Part shown: piece after piece, positions 18,068 to 26,147 of the stretch | How the letters are laid out: every line of letters starts with the position of its first letter | Position numbering within the stretch: position 1 is the stretch's first letter | Assembly: GCF_049257235.1 (NCBI RefSeq) | Contig: NZ_JBMMUF010000008.1 | Location: 1-64,000 of the forward strand | Direction: 5' to 3' | Source: Pseudoalteromonas sp049257235 | GTDB taxonomy: Bacteria > Pseudomonadota > Gammaproteobacteria > Enterobacterales > Alteromonadaceae | DNA: 64,000 bases | Notes under the pieces: model-generated | What the model was told of the DNA's origin: nothing | Databases searched by the model: none | What the model saw: only the letters and a program-made list of their open reading frames with translations | Translations under genes and position numbers: made by a program

Positions 18068-18084
18068 ACACTAAACATTAGTGT
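18068..18084. promoter_or_regulatory. Upstream palindrome of cassette copy 1 (candidate enhancer)
   Basis: ACACTAA-ACA-TTAGTGT is a perfect 7-bp dyad. It ends 86 bp before the -24 element of the promoter at 18170, a typical distance for a sigma-54 activator site. A related sequence lies at nearly the same distance in copy 2. A second dyad, TGTCT-AATA-AGACA (18094-18107), is present only here. Confidence 0.45.
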
Positions 18085-18169
18085 CTAGATGTGTGTCTAA
18101 TAAGACATCGTGAGCATGTGAAATTGTTTTAATCTTTATAAATCAATAGGATAAAAAATTTATTCAAAA

Positions 18170-18184
18170 TGGCACAACCTTTGA
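18170..18184 (+). promoter_or_regulatory. Sigma-54-like promoter of cassette copy 1
   Basis: TGGCAC-AACCT-TTGA: the -24 element is perfect and the invariant G residues are at the correct 12-bp spacing to the -12 element, where C is replaced by A. The same 14 bases recur in copy 2. Transcription would start near 18196, about 40 nt before the ATG. Confidence 0.55.
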
Positions 18185-18234
18185 AACAGTTACTGCGACT
18201 AACTTAATAACGCATTAACAGCAGGAACACCATT

Positions 18235-18498
18235 ATGAATACTTTCACTAAAGCAGCTATCGTAGCAACCACCTTGACAATGAGTATGGGCGCCAACGCA
18301 AATTCATTGACCGATGAAATTGAACGAGCAGTAAAAGAGGCTGCTACTGAAGCACTCTCTGTTTTGGTTAGCTCTCAAAAAGCATCAATCACACAAGCGA
18401 CCAAAGCAATGTTTGAAAGCTCTGTTGAACAACAAAGCACAAAACAAACGAAAAAAGCGCCTAACAACGAGAATAAAGGTGACGACAATGACGCCTAA
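18235..18498 (+). CDS. Small exported protein, cassette copy 1
   Basis: 87 aa, unrecognised. MNTFTKAAIVATTLTMSMGANA is a Sec signal peptide with an Ala-x-Ala cut site. The mature part is a single amphipathic helix (SLTDEIERAVKEAATEAL) followed by a polar, charged tail ending NDNDA-like (DDNDA). A close paralogue lies at 19539-19790. AGGA stands nine bases before the ATG. The last 11 bases overlap the 36-aa membrane peptide gene, so the two are translationally coupled. The sigma-54-like promoter and the neighbouring trhA suggest an envelope-stress role, but this is inference. Confidence 0.75.
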   Translation: MNTFTKAAIVATTLTMSMGANANSLTDEIERAVKEAATEALSVLVSSQKASITQATKAMFESSVEQQSTKQTKKAPNNENKGDDNDA

Positions 18499-18598
18499 TT
18501 TTGCACTTCTTGGCCTGATGCTATTACCTGTCGCAAGTTTATTTGGTACTTACTTAGGTTTTAGCTTTTGCCGCTATCTCGGTGTGTGGGCTAAATAG
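18488..18598 (+). CDS. 36-aa single-helix membrane peptide, cassette copy 1
   Basis: The ATG at 18488 lies inside the end of the exported-protein gene in another frame. The product is one hydrophobic helix with the block LLGLMLLPVASL, then SFCR and a short C-terminus ending K. The copy at 19780-19890 has the same length, the same overlap geometry and 26 of 36 identical residues, including the Cys-Arg pair. Conservation of the reading frame across two diverged copies is the best evidence that this very short gene is real. It may anchor or partner the exported protein. Confidence 0.7.
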   Translation: MTPNFALLGLMLLPVASLFGTYLGFSFCRYLGVWAK

Positions 18599-18641
18599 CT
18601 CCTAGCACCGAGGTAACTTTTTCTGATTATCTGTTTATTTG

Positions 18642-19268
18642 CTAAATCACATACAGATAAATGGCGAGAAAGTGGCATAAGCAAGCAATGAGTACAAAGA
18701 TATGCCAAATCGCATGACTGAATTGACGATGTTTAGCACTGTAGAAAACTGTACCAATGCTAAATAACACACCTCCAAGTACTAAAAGCCACAATGCCGC
18801 GCTAGGTAGGGCCAAGTACAAGGGATAAACGAACGCCAGCGATATCCAGCCCATTACTAAGTAGGTAGCAAGTGACACTCTTGGTCTAGGTACCTTTGCC
18901 AATAATTTAAATAACACGCCAAATAGTGCCAACCCCCATATGCACGCCATACCAGCCCATGCCCAATATCCACCTAATGCAACCAAGAGAAAGGGTGTAT
19001 AGGTGCCGGCGATCAATAGATATATCGCACTGTGATCGAGCTTTTTAAGCTCCGCTTTGACCTTCTGTTTGGCGATCGCGTGATAGCAAGTTGAACTCGC
19101 AAACATCAACAATAAACTCGAGCCGTAGATGGCAGCTGCAAATGTGGCTGTAATCGTTTCGCTCGTCGTTATCATAGCGATGAGCGCGACAACAGACATT
19201 AGGGCGCCGATACCATGACTAAGCCAATTCAATTTTTCTTCGGTAGGTGAATAGGGACTCGTTTGCAT
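18642..19268 (-). CDS. trhA: Hemolysin III/PAQR-type membrane homeostasis protein TrhA
   Basis: 208 aa with seven hydrophobic helices. The PAQR/hemolysin III metal-site motifs are present: EEKLNWLSHGIG near the N-terminus, SSTCYHA, KKLDHSAIYLLIAGTYTPF, and the C-terminal FSHAIWHIFVL. Members of this family affect membrane energetics and lipid fluidity; haemolytic activity was reported only for some homologues. It is on the minus strand between the two copies of the sigma-54-type cassette, so it converges on copy 1 and diverges from copy 2. Confidence 0.9.
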   Translation of the reverse strand: MQTSPYSPTEEKLNWLSHGIGALMSVVALIAMITTSETITATFAAAIYGSSLLLMFASSTCYHAIAKQKVKAELKKLDHSAIYLLIAGTYTPFLLVALGGYWAWAGMACIWGLALFGVLFKLLAKVPRPRVSLATYLVMGWISLAFVYPLYLALPSAALWLLVLGGVLFSIGTVFYSAKHRQFSHAIWHIFVLIACLCHFLAIYLYVI

Positions 19269-19386
19269 ATAGAGTTTTTACTCAAAATTACACTTGCCCG
19301 CCACTATAACGATTCAGCGTACACTTGTACACTGAAATTCAACTGGCGAAAATAACTAAAACTGATGTGAAAATAACCAAAAAATA

Positions 19387-19398
19387 ACTATTTAGTGT
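19387..19398. promoter_or_regulatory. Upstream palindrome of cassette copy 2 (candidate enhancer)
   Basis: ACTA-TT-TAGT followed by GT aligns with the palindrome of copy 1 (both have TTAGTGT and a preceding GATGTGAAAA). It ends 88 bp before the promoter at 19486, against 86 bp in copy 1. Confidence 0.4.
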
Positions 19399-19485
19399 AT
19401 GTGCACCATCAGCTTCCAACATGAAATTAAAATATAACTTCAATAAAAACAGATGGATAAAAATTAATCAATAGATGGCACAACC

Positions 19486-19500
19486 TTTGTAAAAGTAATT
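19486..19500 (+). promoter_or_regulatory. Sigma-54-like promoter of cassette copy 2
   Basis: TGGCAC-AACCT-TTGT, identical to copy 1 except for the last base. The downstream GCGACTAACTTAAT block is also identical in both copies, although the surrounding bases have diverged, which points to selection on the promoter. Confidence 0.55.
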
Positions 19501-19538
19501 GCGACTAACTTAATTACGATTTAAATAGGATACCCATT

Positions 19539-19790
19539 ATGAACACCTTAACTAAAGCAATGCTAGTTGCAACAACTTTAACTTTGAGTATGAATGCCAA
19601 TGCGACATCCCTAACAGACGATATTGAGCGTGCCATTAAAGAAGCTGCTAATGAAGCGTTCTCAGCACTTGTTAGCGAGCAAAAAGCTGCAGTGAAAAAA
19701 TCAACGCAAGAGATGTTTAGTCAAAGTGCTAAACAACAAAAACAACCGCACTCTAAAAAGGTAACAAAAGGTGACGGTAATGACGCTTAA
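19539..19790 (+). CDS. Small exported protein, cassette copy 2
   Basis: 83 aa paralogue of the 18235-18498 product. It has a signal peptide (MNTLTKAMLVATTLTLSMNA, cut after NANA), the helix SLTDDIERAIKEAANEAF and a Lys/Gln-rich tail ending GDGNDA. The N-terminal half is strongly conserved and the tail is variable. The overlap with the next tiny gene is the same 11 bases as in copy 1. No known family was recognised. Confidence 0.75.
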   Translation: MNTLTKAMLVATTLTLSMNANATSLTDDIERAIKEAANEAFSALVSEQKAAVKKSTQEMFSQSAKQQKQPHSKKVTKGDGNDA

Positions 19791-19890
19791 TCTACCTCTG
19801 CTAGGTTTGATGCTACTACCTGTAGCTAGTCTCATTGGCATGTATTTAAGTGTGAGTTTTTGCCGTAATCTCGGCTGGTGGCTTAAGTAG
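19780..19890 (+). CDS. 36-aa single-helix membrane peptide, cassette copy 2
   Basis: Starts at ATG 19780 inside the end of the preceding gene. It shares LLGLMLLPVASL, YL, SFCR, LG and the final Lys with copy 1. The substitutions keep the hydrophobic character and the stop codon position, as expected for a translated peptide under constraint. The role is unknown. Confidence 0.7.
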   Translation: MTLNLPLLGLMLLPVASLIGMYLSVSFCRNLGWWLK

Positions 19891-20208
19891 TACCCCTGCC
19901 GCGCATTCGGTTGTTAATTTTACGCATTTTAGTTTTCCTCGCTCCTTTCCCGCAAAGTTCGATTACCTATTGATTCGTCAGAAAAATATAACAAAAAATC
20001 GTGATAAATTTTGAACATAGCTTGACCATCCTCCATACTCTAAATATTCAATATTAAAGTGATCTAACCACTATCTCATTGCGTAATGTTCGCTATAGAT
20101 GAAAAAGTGAGGTAGCAGATGGCTTTGCAAATGGCTTCTACAACAGCATCAAAGCCGCATCGGGTTATTCCTTCTCAATGTGGTGAAGACTCAGATAAAG
20201 GACACACT
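19891..20208 (+). other. Intergenic region before the sigma factor operon
   Basis: About 320 bp. It contains the ECF-type promoter at 20060-20088 and the untranslated leader. An in-frame ATG at 20119 with a GAGGT site would extend the sigma factor by 30 aa; see that gene. Nothing else was recognised. Confidence 0.5.
20060..20088 (+). promoter_or_regulatory. ECF11 (RpoE/ChrR-type) autoregulatory promoter
   Basis: TGATCT (20060-20065), 18 bp, TAATG (20084-20088). ECF11 sigma factors of the Rhodobacter RpoE type recognise TGATCC and TAAGA elements with the same spacing. Its position before the rpoE-chrR genes fits the known autoregulation of this group. Confidence 0.6.
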
Positions 20209-20766
20209 ATGACGCCAACGGAGCATCTGTCAGATGCCTTGGTCAAAGTTGCATCCCACCGAGACAGAGCTGCGTTTGCAGTTTTGTTCGAGTATTTTGC
20301 GCCCAAGATAAAGCGCTTTGGCATTAAGCAGTTTAACAACGAAGCGTCGGCGATGGAGTTAGTGCAAGACACCATGACGTCGGTGTGGAGAAAAGCCCAT
20401 TTGTATCACCCTAGTAAAGGTGCTGCGACAACGTGGGTATATACGGTGATGCGAAACGCCTCTTTTGATGCGCTGCGCAAGATCAGGTCGAATCGTGAAG
20501 ACACATTGAGTGAAGATATTTGGCCAATGGTGCAAGTAGAAGACGAAGAAGTGGTTTTTACAGATCACCTCGAGTCACAGTTGCTCCAAGAGCACCTTGA
20601 CAAGTTGCCGCTCGCGCAGCAAGAAGTGGTTAAAGGCGTGTATTTTCAGGATTTGTCGCAAGAGCAACTTGCAAAGCAGTTAGGCGTACCTGTGGGGACG
20701 GTTAAATCTCGTCTTCGCTTAGCGCTCTCAAAGTTAAGAAATCATATGGGAGCTGAACATGATTAA
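20209..20766 (+). CDS. rpoE: ECF11-type sigma factor, RpoE of the ChrR system
   Basis: 185 aa from ATG 20209. Region 2 (FAVLFEYFAPKIKRFGIKQF; ATTWVYTVMRNASFDALRK) and region 4 (LSQEQLAKQLGVPVGTVKSR) are clear, and the anti-sigma gene chrR overlaps its end by 8 bp. In Rhodobacter the homologue is released by ChrR upon singlet-oxygen stress. The start at 20209 has AAGGA seven bases upstream and matches the family length. An in-frame ATG at 20119 with GAGGT would add 30 residues with no family counterpart, so I reject it, though not with certainty. First gene of a 12-gene operon. Confidence 0.92.
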   Translation: MTPTEHLSDALVKVASHRDRAAFAVLFEYFAPKIKRFGIKQFNNEASAMELVQDTMTSVWRKAHLYHPSKGAATTWVYTVMRNASFDALRKIRSNREDTLSEDIWPMVQVEDEEVVFTDHLESQLLQEHLDKLPLAQQEVVKGVYFQDLSQEQLAKQLGVPVGTVKSRLRLALSKLRNHMGAEHD

Positions 20767-21424
20767 GTTTCACCCAAACACAGAATTGCTACAACAGTAC
20801 GTGGCCGGAACTCTACCAGCTTCTTTGAGTGTGGCCATTTCAGCGCATCATGAGATGTGTGATGCATGCGCTAAAAAGGCGGCAGAGCTAGAGTCGCAAG
20901 CGGCCTTAGCTACATTCGATGACGCAACAACGTCAGAGCTAAGCGCTAATGAGCTGGACGACGCCATGAGCATGATGATGAACGATATTACCGCCGATGC
21001 AGACATCGACGAGTTTTCATTTGAGAGCCGCAAAGAGCTAACCGTGGGCGATAGAAGTATTACGTTGCCACGTTCGTTGAGCCACTTGAGCATGTCTCGT
21101 TTCGTACAGGCAGGAAAGCTCGCTCGTTCACGATTGGAACTCGAAGAAGGGAGTATTCGCACAAGCTTGCTGTTCATTGCGCCAGGCGGAACTATTCCTG
21201 AGCATACTCACACCGGATTTGAGCTGACTTTGCTATTGGACGGTCACTTTAGCGATGAGCACGGCGAATATGTTCCAGGAGATTTTATCTGGTTGGACGA
21301 CAAGCACGACCATACACCCTACACTGAAAATGGTTGCTTGTGTTTAGCCGTTGTTAATAGTGCGCTGCACTTCAATAAAGGCTTGAGCAAATTACTTAAC
21401 CCTATAGGTGAGCTTATTTACTAA
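20759..21424 (+). CDS. chrR: ChrR-family zinc anti-sigma factor
   Basis: 221 aa. The zinc anti-sigma motif comprises His5, then His30-x3-Cys34-x2-Cys37 (HHEMCDAC). A C-terminal cupin domain carries PEHTHTGFELTLLLDGHF and DDKHDH, the metal ligands that sense the signal in Rhodobacter ChrR. ChrR holds the sigma factor inactive and is degraded on singlet-oxygen exposure, which releases the regulon. It overlaps the sigma gene by 8 bp and shares one base with the next stop/start (TAATG), so it is tightly coupled. Confidence 0.93.
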   Translation: MIKFHPNTELLQQYVAGTLPASLSVAISAHHEMCDACAKKAAELESQAALATFDDATTSELSANELDDAMSMMMNDITADADIDEFSFESRKELTVGDRSITLPRSLSHLSMSRFVQAGKLARSRLELEEGSIRTSLLFIAPGGTIPEHTHTGFELTLLLDGHFSDEHGEYVPGDFIWLDDKHDHTPYTENGCLCLAVVNSALHFNKGLSKLLNPIGELIY

Positions 21425-22374
21425 TGAATCGAGACGTTAAAATTGGAATTAGCGCGTGTTTGAGTGGTGAGAAAGTACGCTTCGACTCAGGACACAAACG
21501 ATCAAATTTTTGTATGGACGAACTCGCAAGGCACGTTGAATACGTGCCTTTTTGCCCTGAGGTTGCCATTGGTCTACCCATCCCGAGACCAACTATTCGT
21601 CAAGTGCGCAAAGGCGATATCATCACTGTATGTCAGCCAGATGGCAGTGGTGAGGTGGGAGACAAACTTACCGAATACGGACAACGCATCGCCAAGAGTT
21701 ATGGTGATAAGTTAGACGGCTTTATTTTTTGCGCCAAAAGTCCTAGTTGCGGTATGGAACGCATCAAAATATATAACGAGGCTGGCACAGGTAACACATC
21801 CGAAGGCGTGGGCTTTTTCGCCAAGCAGATTATGGAATTAAATCCTCTGCTTCCGTGTGAAGAAAACGGCCGCTTGAATGACATGCACTTGCGCGAAAAC
21901 TTCGTCATGAGGGTCTATGTCTATCACAGCTGGCGAAAGTTGTGTGATACCGAGCTAACACCTGACCGATTAACGCGCTTTCACGCGATGCATAAGTACT
22001 TGCTGATGAGCCACAATTACCAAGCATATCGCGACTTAGGACGCTTGCTGGGCTCGCATTCTGGCGACAACCTTGACGAAATCGCCGAACAATATATCGC
22101 TGGATTGATGAAGGCACTGAAAAAGCCTGCGTCACGCAAAGCACATACCAACACCCTCATGCACCTCCAAGGGTATTTTAAACAGCACTTAAGCAACGAT
22201 GAAAAGCAAGAATTGCGCGCCGCAATCGAAGACTATCGTCAAGGCATGGTGCCTCTTTATGTGCCTTTAACCTTATTAAAGCATCACCTTAATGTGCACC
22301 CAAATCCCTATTTAGCACAGCAGGTTTACTTTAACCCTCATCCGAATGACTTAAAACTGAGATACGGAATTTAA
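21424..22374 (+). CDS. DUF523-DUF1722 protein (YbgA-like)
   Basis: 316 aa. The N-terminal DUF523 domain has GISACLSGEKVRFDSGHKRS, PFCPEVAIGLPIPRPTIR and CAKSPSCGM, with conserved Cys residues that may bind metal. The C-terminal DUF1722 domain (about residues 190-310) matches E. coli YbgA, which also lies directly before the photolyase gene. Function is unproven; its fixed pairing with photolyase suggests a role in photo-damage response. The start overlaps the chrR stop by one base, and its own stop overlaps the photolyase start in the same way. Confidence 0.9.
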   Translation: MNRDVKIGISACLSGEKVRFDSGHKRSNFCMDELARHVEYVPFCPEVAIGLPIPRPTIRQVRKGDIITVCQPDGSGEVGDKLTEYGQRIAKSYGDKLDGFIFCAKSPSCGMERIKIYNEAGTGNTSEGVGFFAKQIMELNPLLPCEENGRLNDMHLRENFVMRVYVYHSWRKLCDTELTPDRLTRFHAMHKYLLMSHNYQAYRDLGRLLGSHSGDNLDEIAEQYIAGLMKALKKPASRKAHTNTLMHLQGYFKQHLSNDEKQELRAAIEDYRQGMVPLYVPLTLLKHHLNVHPNPYLAQQVYFNPHPNDLKLRYGI

Positions 22375-23765
22375 TGTCAGCATTATTTTGGTTTAGGCGC
22401 GATTTCCGCCTTTATAGTAACGAAGCGTTGATCGATGCACTCAATGATGGAGCGAAACATGCTGTATTTTTTGTGTGTGAGCAGCAGTGGCAACAACACC
22501 AAATGTCTGCCATTGCCCGTGATTTGCTCCTTCGGCGCGTATCGTATGTAGGGCAAAGATTGGCTCGTTACGGTGTGACGCTGCATGTGCTGCATGCCCC
22601 AATGTTTGCTGATGTTCCCTCTAAGCTAAAACAGTTAGTTGATGAGTTAGCGCTTAAGCGCGTTTACGCCAATAAAGAATATGAAGTAAACGAGGTGGCG
22701 CGTGACAAGGCATGTTCTCTGTTAGGCTTAGATTTGCAGTTATATGATGGTGACGTTATTGCACCTCCTGGCAGTGTCACGACAAAAAGCGGAGACATGT
22801 TTAAGGTGTTCACGCCGTTTAAGCGTCAATGGCTAAAAATTCATGAATTAACCCAATTTGGATTGCCATCTTGGCCATTAAACGACAGTGAAGAAGCCGT
22901 AACTTGGCACGCAGATGCGTGTTTAGAGGGAGATGGTAGCTCCAACAAATGGCCGGTGGATGATGAGGCGTTGCACAATATTGTATCGCGCTTTGTACAT
23001 GACAAGCTTGCTGGTTATCAAGATGACAGAGATTTCCCCGCCATCAAAGGGACATCTGGTCTAAGTCCTTATTTAGCCATTGGCGCGTTGAGCGTTAAAC
23101 AGCTGCTTATCAACGTGCAAATACATCATCCAAATGTATTGCAAAACGCCAAAAGTAATCTGTTTTGTTGGGTTAATGAGTTGATCTGGAGAGAGTTTTA
23201 CAGACATTTAATTGTTGCCTATCCATCACTGTGTAAGCACCAAAACTTCAACGCCAAGTACGATACTCTGAAGTGGCAAGATGATGAAGAGGCCTTTATG
23301 GCTTGGTGTGAAGGGCGTACCGGCTATCCCTTGGTCGACGCTGCAATGCGCCAACTTACGCAAACCGGGTGGATGCACAATCGTTTGCGTATGGTCGTGG
23401 CCAGCTTTTTAACTAAACACTTGCTTATTGATTGGCGCAAAGGGGAATCCTTCTTCATGCAGCACTTGATTGATGGTGACTTAGCGTCAAACAATGGCGG
23501 TTGGCAATGGGCGGCAAGCACAGGATGTGATGCACAGCCTTATTTTCGTATCTTCAACCCTATTACGCAAAGTGAACGCTTTGATCCAGAGGGGGAGTTT
23601 ATTCGTAAGTATCTACCAGAGTTGGAAAAAGTCCCAACGAAGTATATTCACTTTCCACATCAGTATTTGGCAGCCACAGCTTCAAATTGCTACTGGCCTG
23701 CGATAGTGGACCACAAAGCGGCGCGCGAGCGTGCCTTGGCTAGGTTTAAGGTAGACGATGAGTAA
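22374..23765 (+). CDS. phrB: Class I CPD photolyase
   Basis: 463 aa. The N-terminal antenna-binding domain starts LFWFRRDFRLYSNEAL, and the C-terminal FAD domain has LFCWVNELIWREFYRHL, GYPLVDAAMRQL, TGWMHNRLRMV and NNGGWQWAASTGCDAQPYF, all signatures of the photolyase/cryptochrome family. The enzyme uses blue light to split cyclobutane pyrimidine dimers. Placement in the sigma/ChrR operon couples DNA light-repair to singlet-oxygen signalling, as in Rhodobacter. The stop overlaps the next gene by 8 bp. Confidence 0.95.
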   Translation: MSALFWFRRDFRLYSNEALIDALNDGAKHAVFFVCEQQWQQHQMSAIARDLLLRRVSYVGQRLARYGVTLHVLHAPMFADVPSKLKQLVDELALKRVYANKEYEVNEVARDKACSLLGLDLQLYDGDVIAPPGSVTTKSGDMFKVFTPFKRQWLKIHELTQFGLPSWPLNDSEEAVTWHADACLEGDGSSNKWPVDDEALHNIVSRFVHDKLAGYQDDRDFPAIKGTSGLSPYLAIGALSVKQLLINVQIHHPNVLQNAKSNLFCWVNELIWREFYRHLIVAYPSLCKHQNFNAKYDTLKWQDDEEAFMAWCEGRTGYPLVDAAMRQLTQTGWMHNRLRMVVASFLTKHLLIDWRKGESFFMQHLIDGDLASNNGGWQWAASTGCDAQPYFRIFNPITQSERFDPEGEFIRKYLPELEKVPTKYIHFPHQYLAATASNCYWPAIVDHKAARERALARFKVDDE

Positions 23766-24183
23766 ACGTGTTGAGCAATTCGTAGAAATGTATCAGCGAC
23801 TTGATAAAAACAGCCTGTCGCTACTTGATGACATTTATCATCCAAGCATTCACTTTATTGACCCCCTTCATGAAGTCAAAGGGCTGGACCAATTGTACAG
23901 CTACTTCGCAAATATGTACGCCAACGTGACCAGTTGCTCTTTTAATATTACTGAGCATTTCGAGTTGGAAGACCGAGCATTCTTGTATTGGACAATGACC
24001 TATCAACATCCGCGCATCAATGGTGGTAAGGATGTTGAGGTGCAAGGCCACAGCCAACTGCGATTTGGTGACCAAAAGGTTATTTTTCATCGTGATTACT
24101 TCGATGTGGGGGAGCTTTTGTATCGTCGTTTACCGGTTATCAACAAGCTCATTAAAATGATTGATAAACGGGCGGGTTCATAA
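23758..24183 (+). CDS. SnoaL/NTF2-like small protein
   Basis: 141 aa alpha+beta protein of NTF2-like fold: N-terminal helix VEQFVEMYQRLDKNSLSLLDDIYHPSIHFIDPLHEVKGLD, of which FIDPLHEVKG is the characteristic turn, and strands such as HSQLRFGDQKVIFHRDYFDV. These proteins bind small lipidic or polyketide-like ligands or act as enzymes; here the substrate is unknown. This gene regularly accompanies photolyase and the SDR/FAD/CFA genes in such operons, which suggests lipid chemistry, by inference only. Confidence 0.8.
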   Translation: MSKRVEQFVEMYQRLDKNSLSLLDDIYHPSIHFIDPLHEVKGLDQLYSYFANMYANVTSCSFNITEHFELEDRAFLYWTMTYQHPRINGGKDVEVQGHSQLRFGDQKVIFHRDYFDVGELLYRRLPVINKLIKMIDKRAGS

Positions 24184-24893
24184 TGAAAGCGCTTATCACA
24201 GGCGCGACCTCTGGTATCGGTGAGTCGCTTGCACTGTTGTATGCAACAAAAGGCGCAGAAGTGTTCGCTTGCGGTCGTGATCAAGACAAACTCAACGAGC
24301 TGTCCCAGCATCCAAACATTACAGGGCTGCGTTTTGACGTCACAGACTTGCAAGACATCAAATATCAAACTTCGCAAATTCAAGAGATTGACCTGTTAGT
24401 GCTCAACGCTGGCAATTGCGAATACGTTGATGATGCCAAGCATTTTGACAGTGCCCTGTTCGAGCGTGTCATTAAGGTCAATTTACTGAGCCTAGGTTAC
24501 TGTCTTGAAGCATTGCTCGGCAAAGTAAAATCTGGTGGGCAGCTGGCAATCGTGTCTTCGAGCGTCACTTATTTACCCCTGACTCGCAGCGAAGCCTATG
24601 GTGCATCCAAAGCGGGAGCCACATACCTAGCAAAGTGTCTCGAAATTGATTTAGAAGACATCGATGTGAGCGTGGTTCATCCGGGCTTTGTGAAAACTCC
24701 CTTAACAGATAAGAATGACTTCCCCATGCCGATGGCCGTTAGTGCTGATGAAGCCGCGCTGTATATGTATAAGGGGTTGAAAAACAGAAAAAAAGAAATC
24801 CATTTCCCAAAAAGATTTACACTATTTTTAAAGCTTCTACGTATTTTACCGTGGAGTATTTGGGCTAAATTAGCAAAAAGGATGGTGCGGTGA
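24183..24893 (+). CDS. Short-chain dehydrogenase/reductase
   Basis: 236 aa classical SDR. The cofactor motif TGATSGIG is at residues 7-14, NAG in LLVLNAGN, and catalytic Ser/Tyr/Lys in SSSVTY and YGASK. The C-terminus has a hydrophobic helix (FTLFLKLLRILPWSIWAKL), suggesting membrane association with a lipid substrate. It lies before the FAD oxidoreductase with a GTGA overlap. It probably reduces or oxidises a lipid intermediate of the operon pathway; substrate not known. Confidence 0.88.
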   Translation: MKALITGATSGIGESLALLYATKGAEVFACGRDQDKLNELSQHPNITGLRFDVTDLQDIKYQTSQIQEIDLLVLNAGNCEYVDDAKHFDSALFERVIKVNLLSLGYCLEALLGKVKSGGQLAIVSSSVTYLPLTRSEAYGASKAGATYLAKCLEIDLEDIDVSVVHPGFVKTPLTDKNDFPMPMAVSADEAALYMYKGLKNRKKEIHFPKRFTLFLKLLRILPWSIWAKLAKRMVR

Positions 24894-26143
24894 AGAAAAT
24901 CGCAATTATAGGTAGTGGTATCGCTGGCATGACAAGCGCTTACCTGTTGTCAAAAAAGTATAACGTAACTGTATTTGAAAAAAACAACTACATTGGTGGA
25001 CACACAGCAACAGTGGAAGTCGAAATGGGCGGGCAGACATTGGCAGTGGACACCGGCTTCATTGTCTTTAACGACCGAACTTATCCCTTATTTGAAAAAC
25101 TACTTGCTCAGATAGGCATTGATAGAAAGCCTACAGAAATGAGTTTTAGTGTTCACAACCTCGATACTGGCTTTGAATACAATGGGCACACGCTAGCAAC
25201 GCTCTTTGCTCAAAAACGCAATATTCTGCGCCCAAAGTTCTGGCATTTACTGTGGCAAATCGTGCGCTTCAATCGTATTTGCAAAGACATTTATCACAGC
25301 GGTGAGTACGAGCAAGCGTTAACGCTTGGCCAGTTTTTAGATAGACATAATTTTAATGACTTTTTCAGAAATCACTACATTCTGCCTATGGGTGCGGCGA
25401 TATGGTCAACGTCTATTAAGAAAATGAATGACTTCGGCATCGAGTTTTTCATCAAATTCTTTTTTAACCACGGCTTACTCGATATAACTAATCGCCCGCA
25501 GTGGTATGTTATTCCAGGTGGCTCAAAGCAATACATTGACCCATTAGTTAACGAGTTCAAAGATAACATTGTGCTCAATGCCGAGATATCGTCAGTGCAA
25601 CGCCTGCAAGACAAGGTGAAAATACTGTTTAGCAATGGCGATGTGCAGGAATTTGATAAAGTAGTGTTCGCTTGTCATTCTGACCAAGCCCTATCCTTGC
25701 TGGGGGATGCCAGCGAAGCGGAACGACAGGTACTTGGGGCAATCCCTTACACTGCAAACTCGGTAGTGTTGCATACCGATGAGTCACTGCTACCAGTGCG
25801 AAAGGCAGCATGGGCAAGTTGGAACTATCGCCTTGATAACAATACCGACAGAGCCGCGGTGGTGACATATCAAATGAACATTCTGCAAGGGATAGAGTCG
25901 CAATTACCGCTGTGTGTAACGCTCAATTGTGATGACGCCATAGACGAGAATAAGGTTTTGCGACGCTTTACCTACCACCATCCTGTGTTTAACAGTGAAA
26001 GTTTGGCTGCGCAGCAGCGCCGTACAGAGATAAACGGCGTAAATTCTAGTTATTTTTGTGGTGCGTATTGGTATAACGGGTTTCATGAAGATGGCGTGCG
26101 CAGTGCGGTTGATGTTGCGCGTTTACTCGACGTGGAATTTTAA
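24890..26143 (+). CDS. FAD-dependent oxidoreductase (COG2907, amine-oxidase fold)
   Basis: 417 aa. The N-terminal Rossmann motif is IIGSGIAGMTSAYLL, followed by FEKNNYIGGHTATVEV. The fold is that of flavin-containing amine oxidases, but this subfamily is found with CFA synthase-like enzymes and DUF1365. In Rhodobacter the related RSP_1090-type gene belongs to the RpoE/ChrR regulon, and its product influences ChrR turnover together with the CFA-type enzyme. A role in desaturating or oxidising a membrane fatty acid is the likely function. GTG start with 4-bp overlap to the SDR gene. Confidence 0.88.
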   Translation: MKKIAIIGSGIAGMTSAYLLSKKYNVTVFEKNNYIGGHTATVEVEMGGQTLAVDTGFIVFNDRTYPLFEKLLAQIGIDRKPTEMSFSVHNLDTGFEYNGHTLATLFAQKRNILRPKFWHLLWQIVRFNRICKDIYHSGEYEQALTLGQFLDRHNFNDFFRNHYILPMGAAIWSTSIKKMNDFGIEFFIKFFFNHGLLDITNRPQWYVIPGGSKQYIDPLVNEFKDNIVLNAEISSVQRLQDKVKILFSNGDVQEFDKVVFACHSDQALSLLGDASEAERQVLGAIPYTANSVVLHTDESLLPVRKAAWASWNYRLDNNTDRAAVVTYQMNILQGIESQLPLCVTLNCDDAIDENKVLRRFTYHHPVFNSESLAAQQRRTEINGVNSSYFCGAYWYNGFHEDGVRSAVDVARLLDVEF

Positions 26144-26147
26144 CCGT

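Noticed and set aside
20119..20208. 30-residue N-terminal extension of the sigma factor from ATG 20119
   Set aside because: A fair ribosome site is present, but the family begins close to the ATG at 20209, which has its own AAGGA site; kept only as an alternative.
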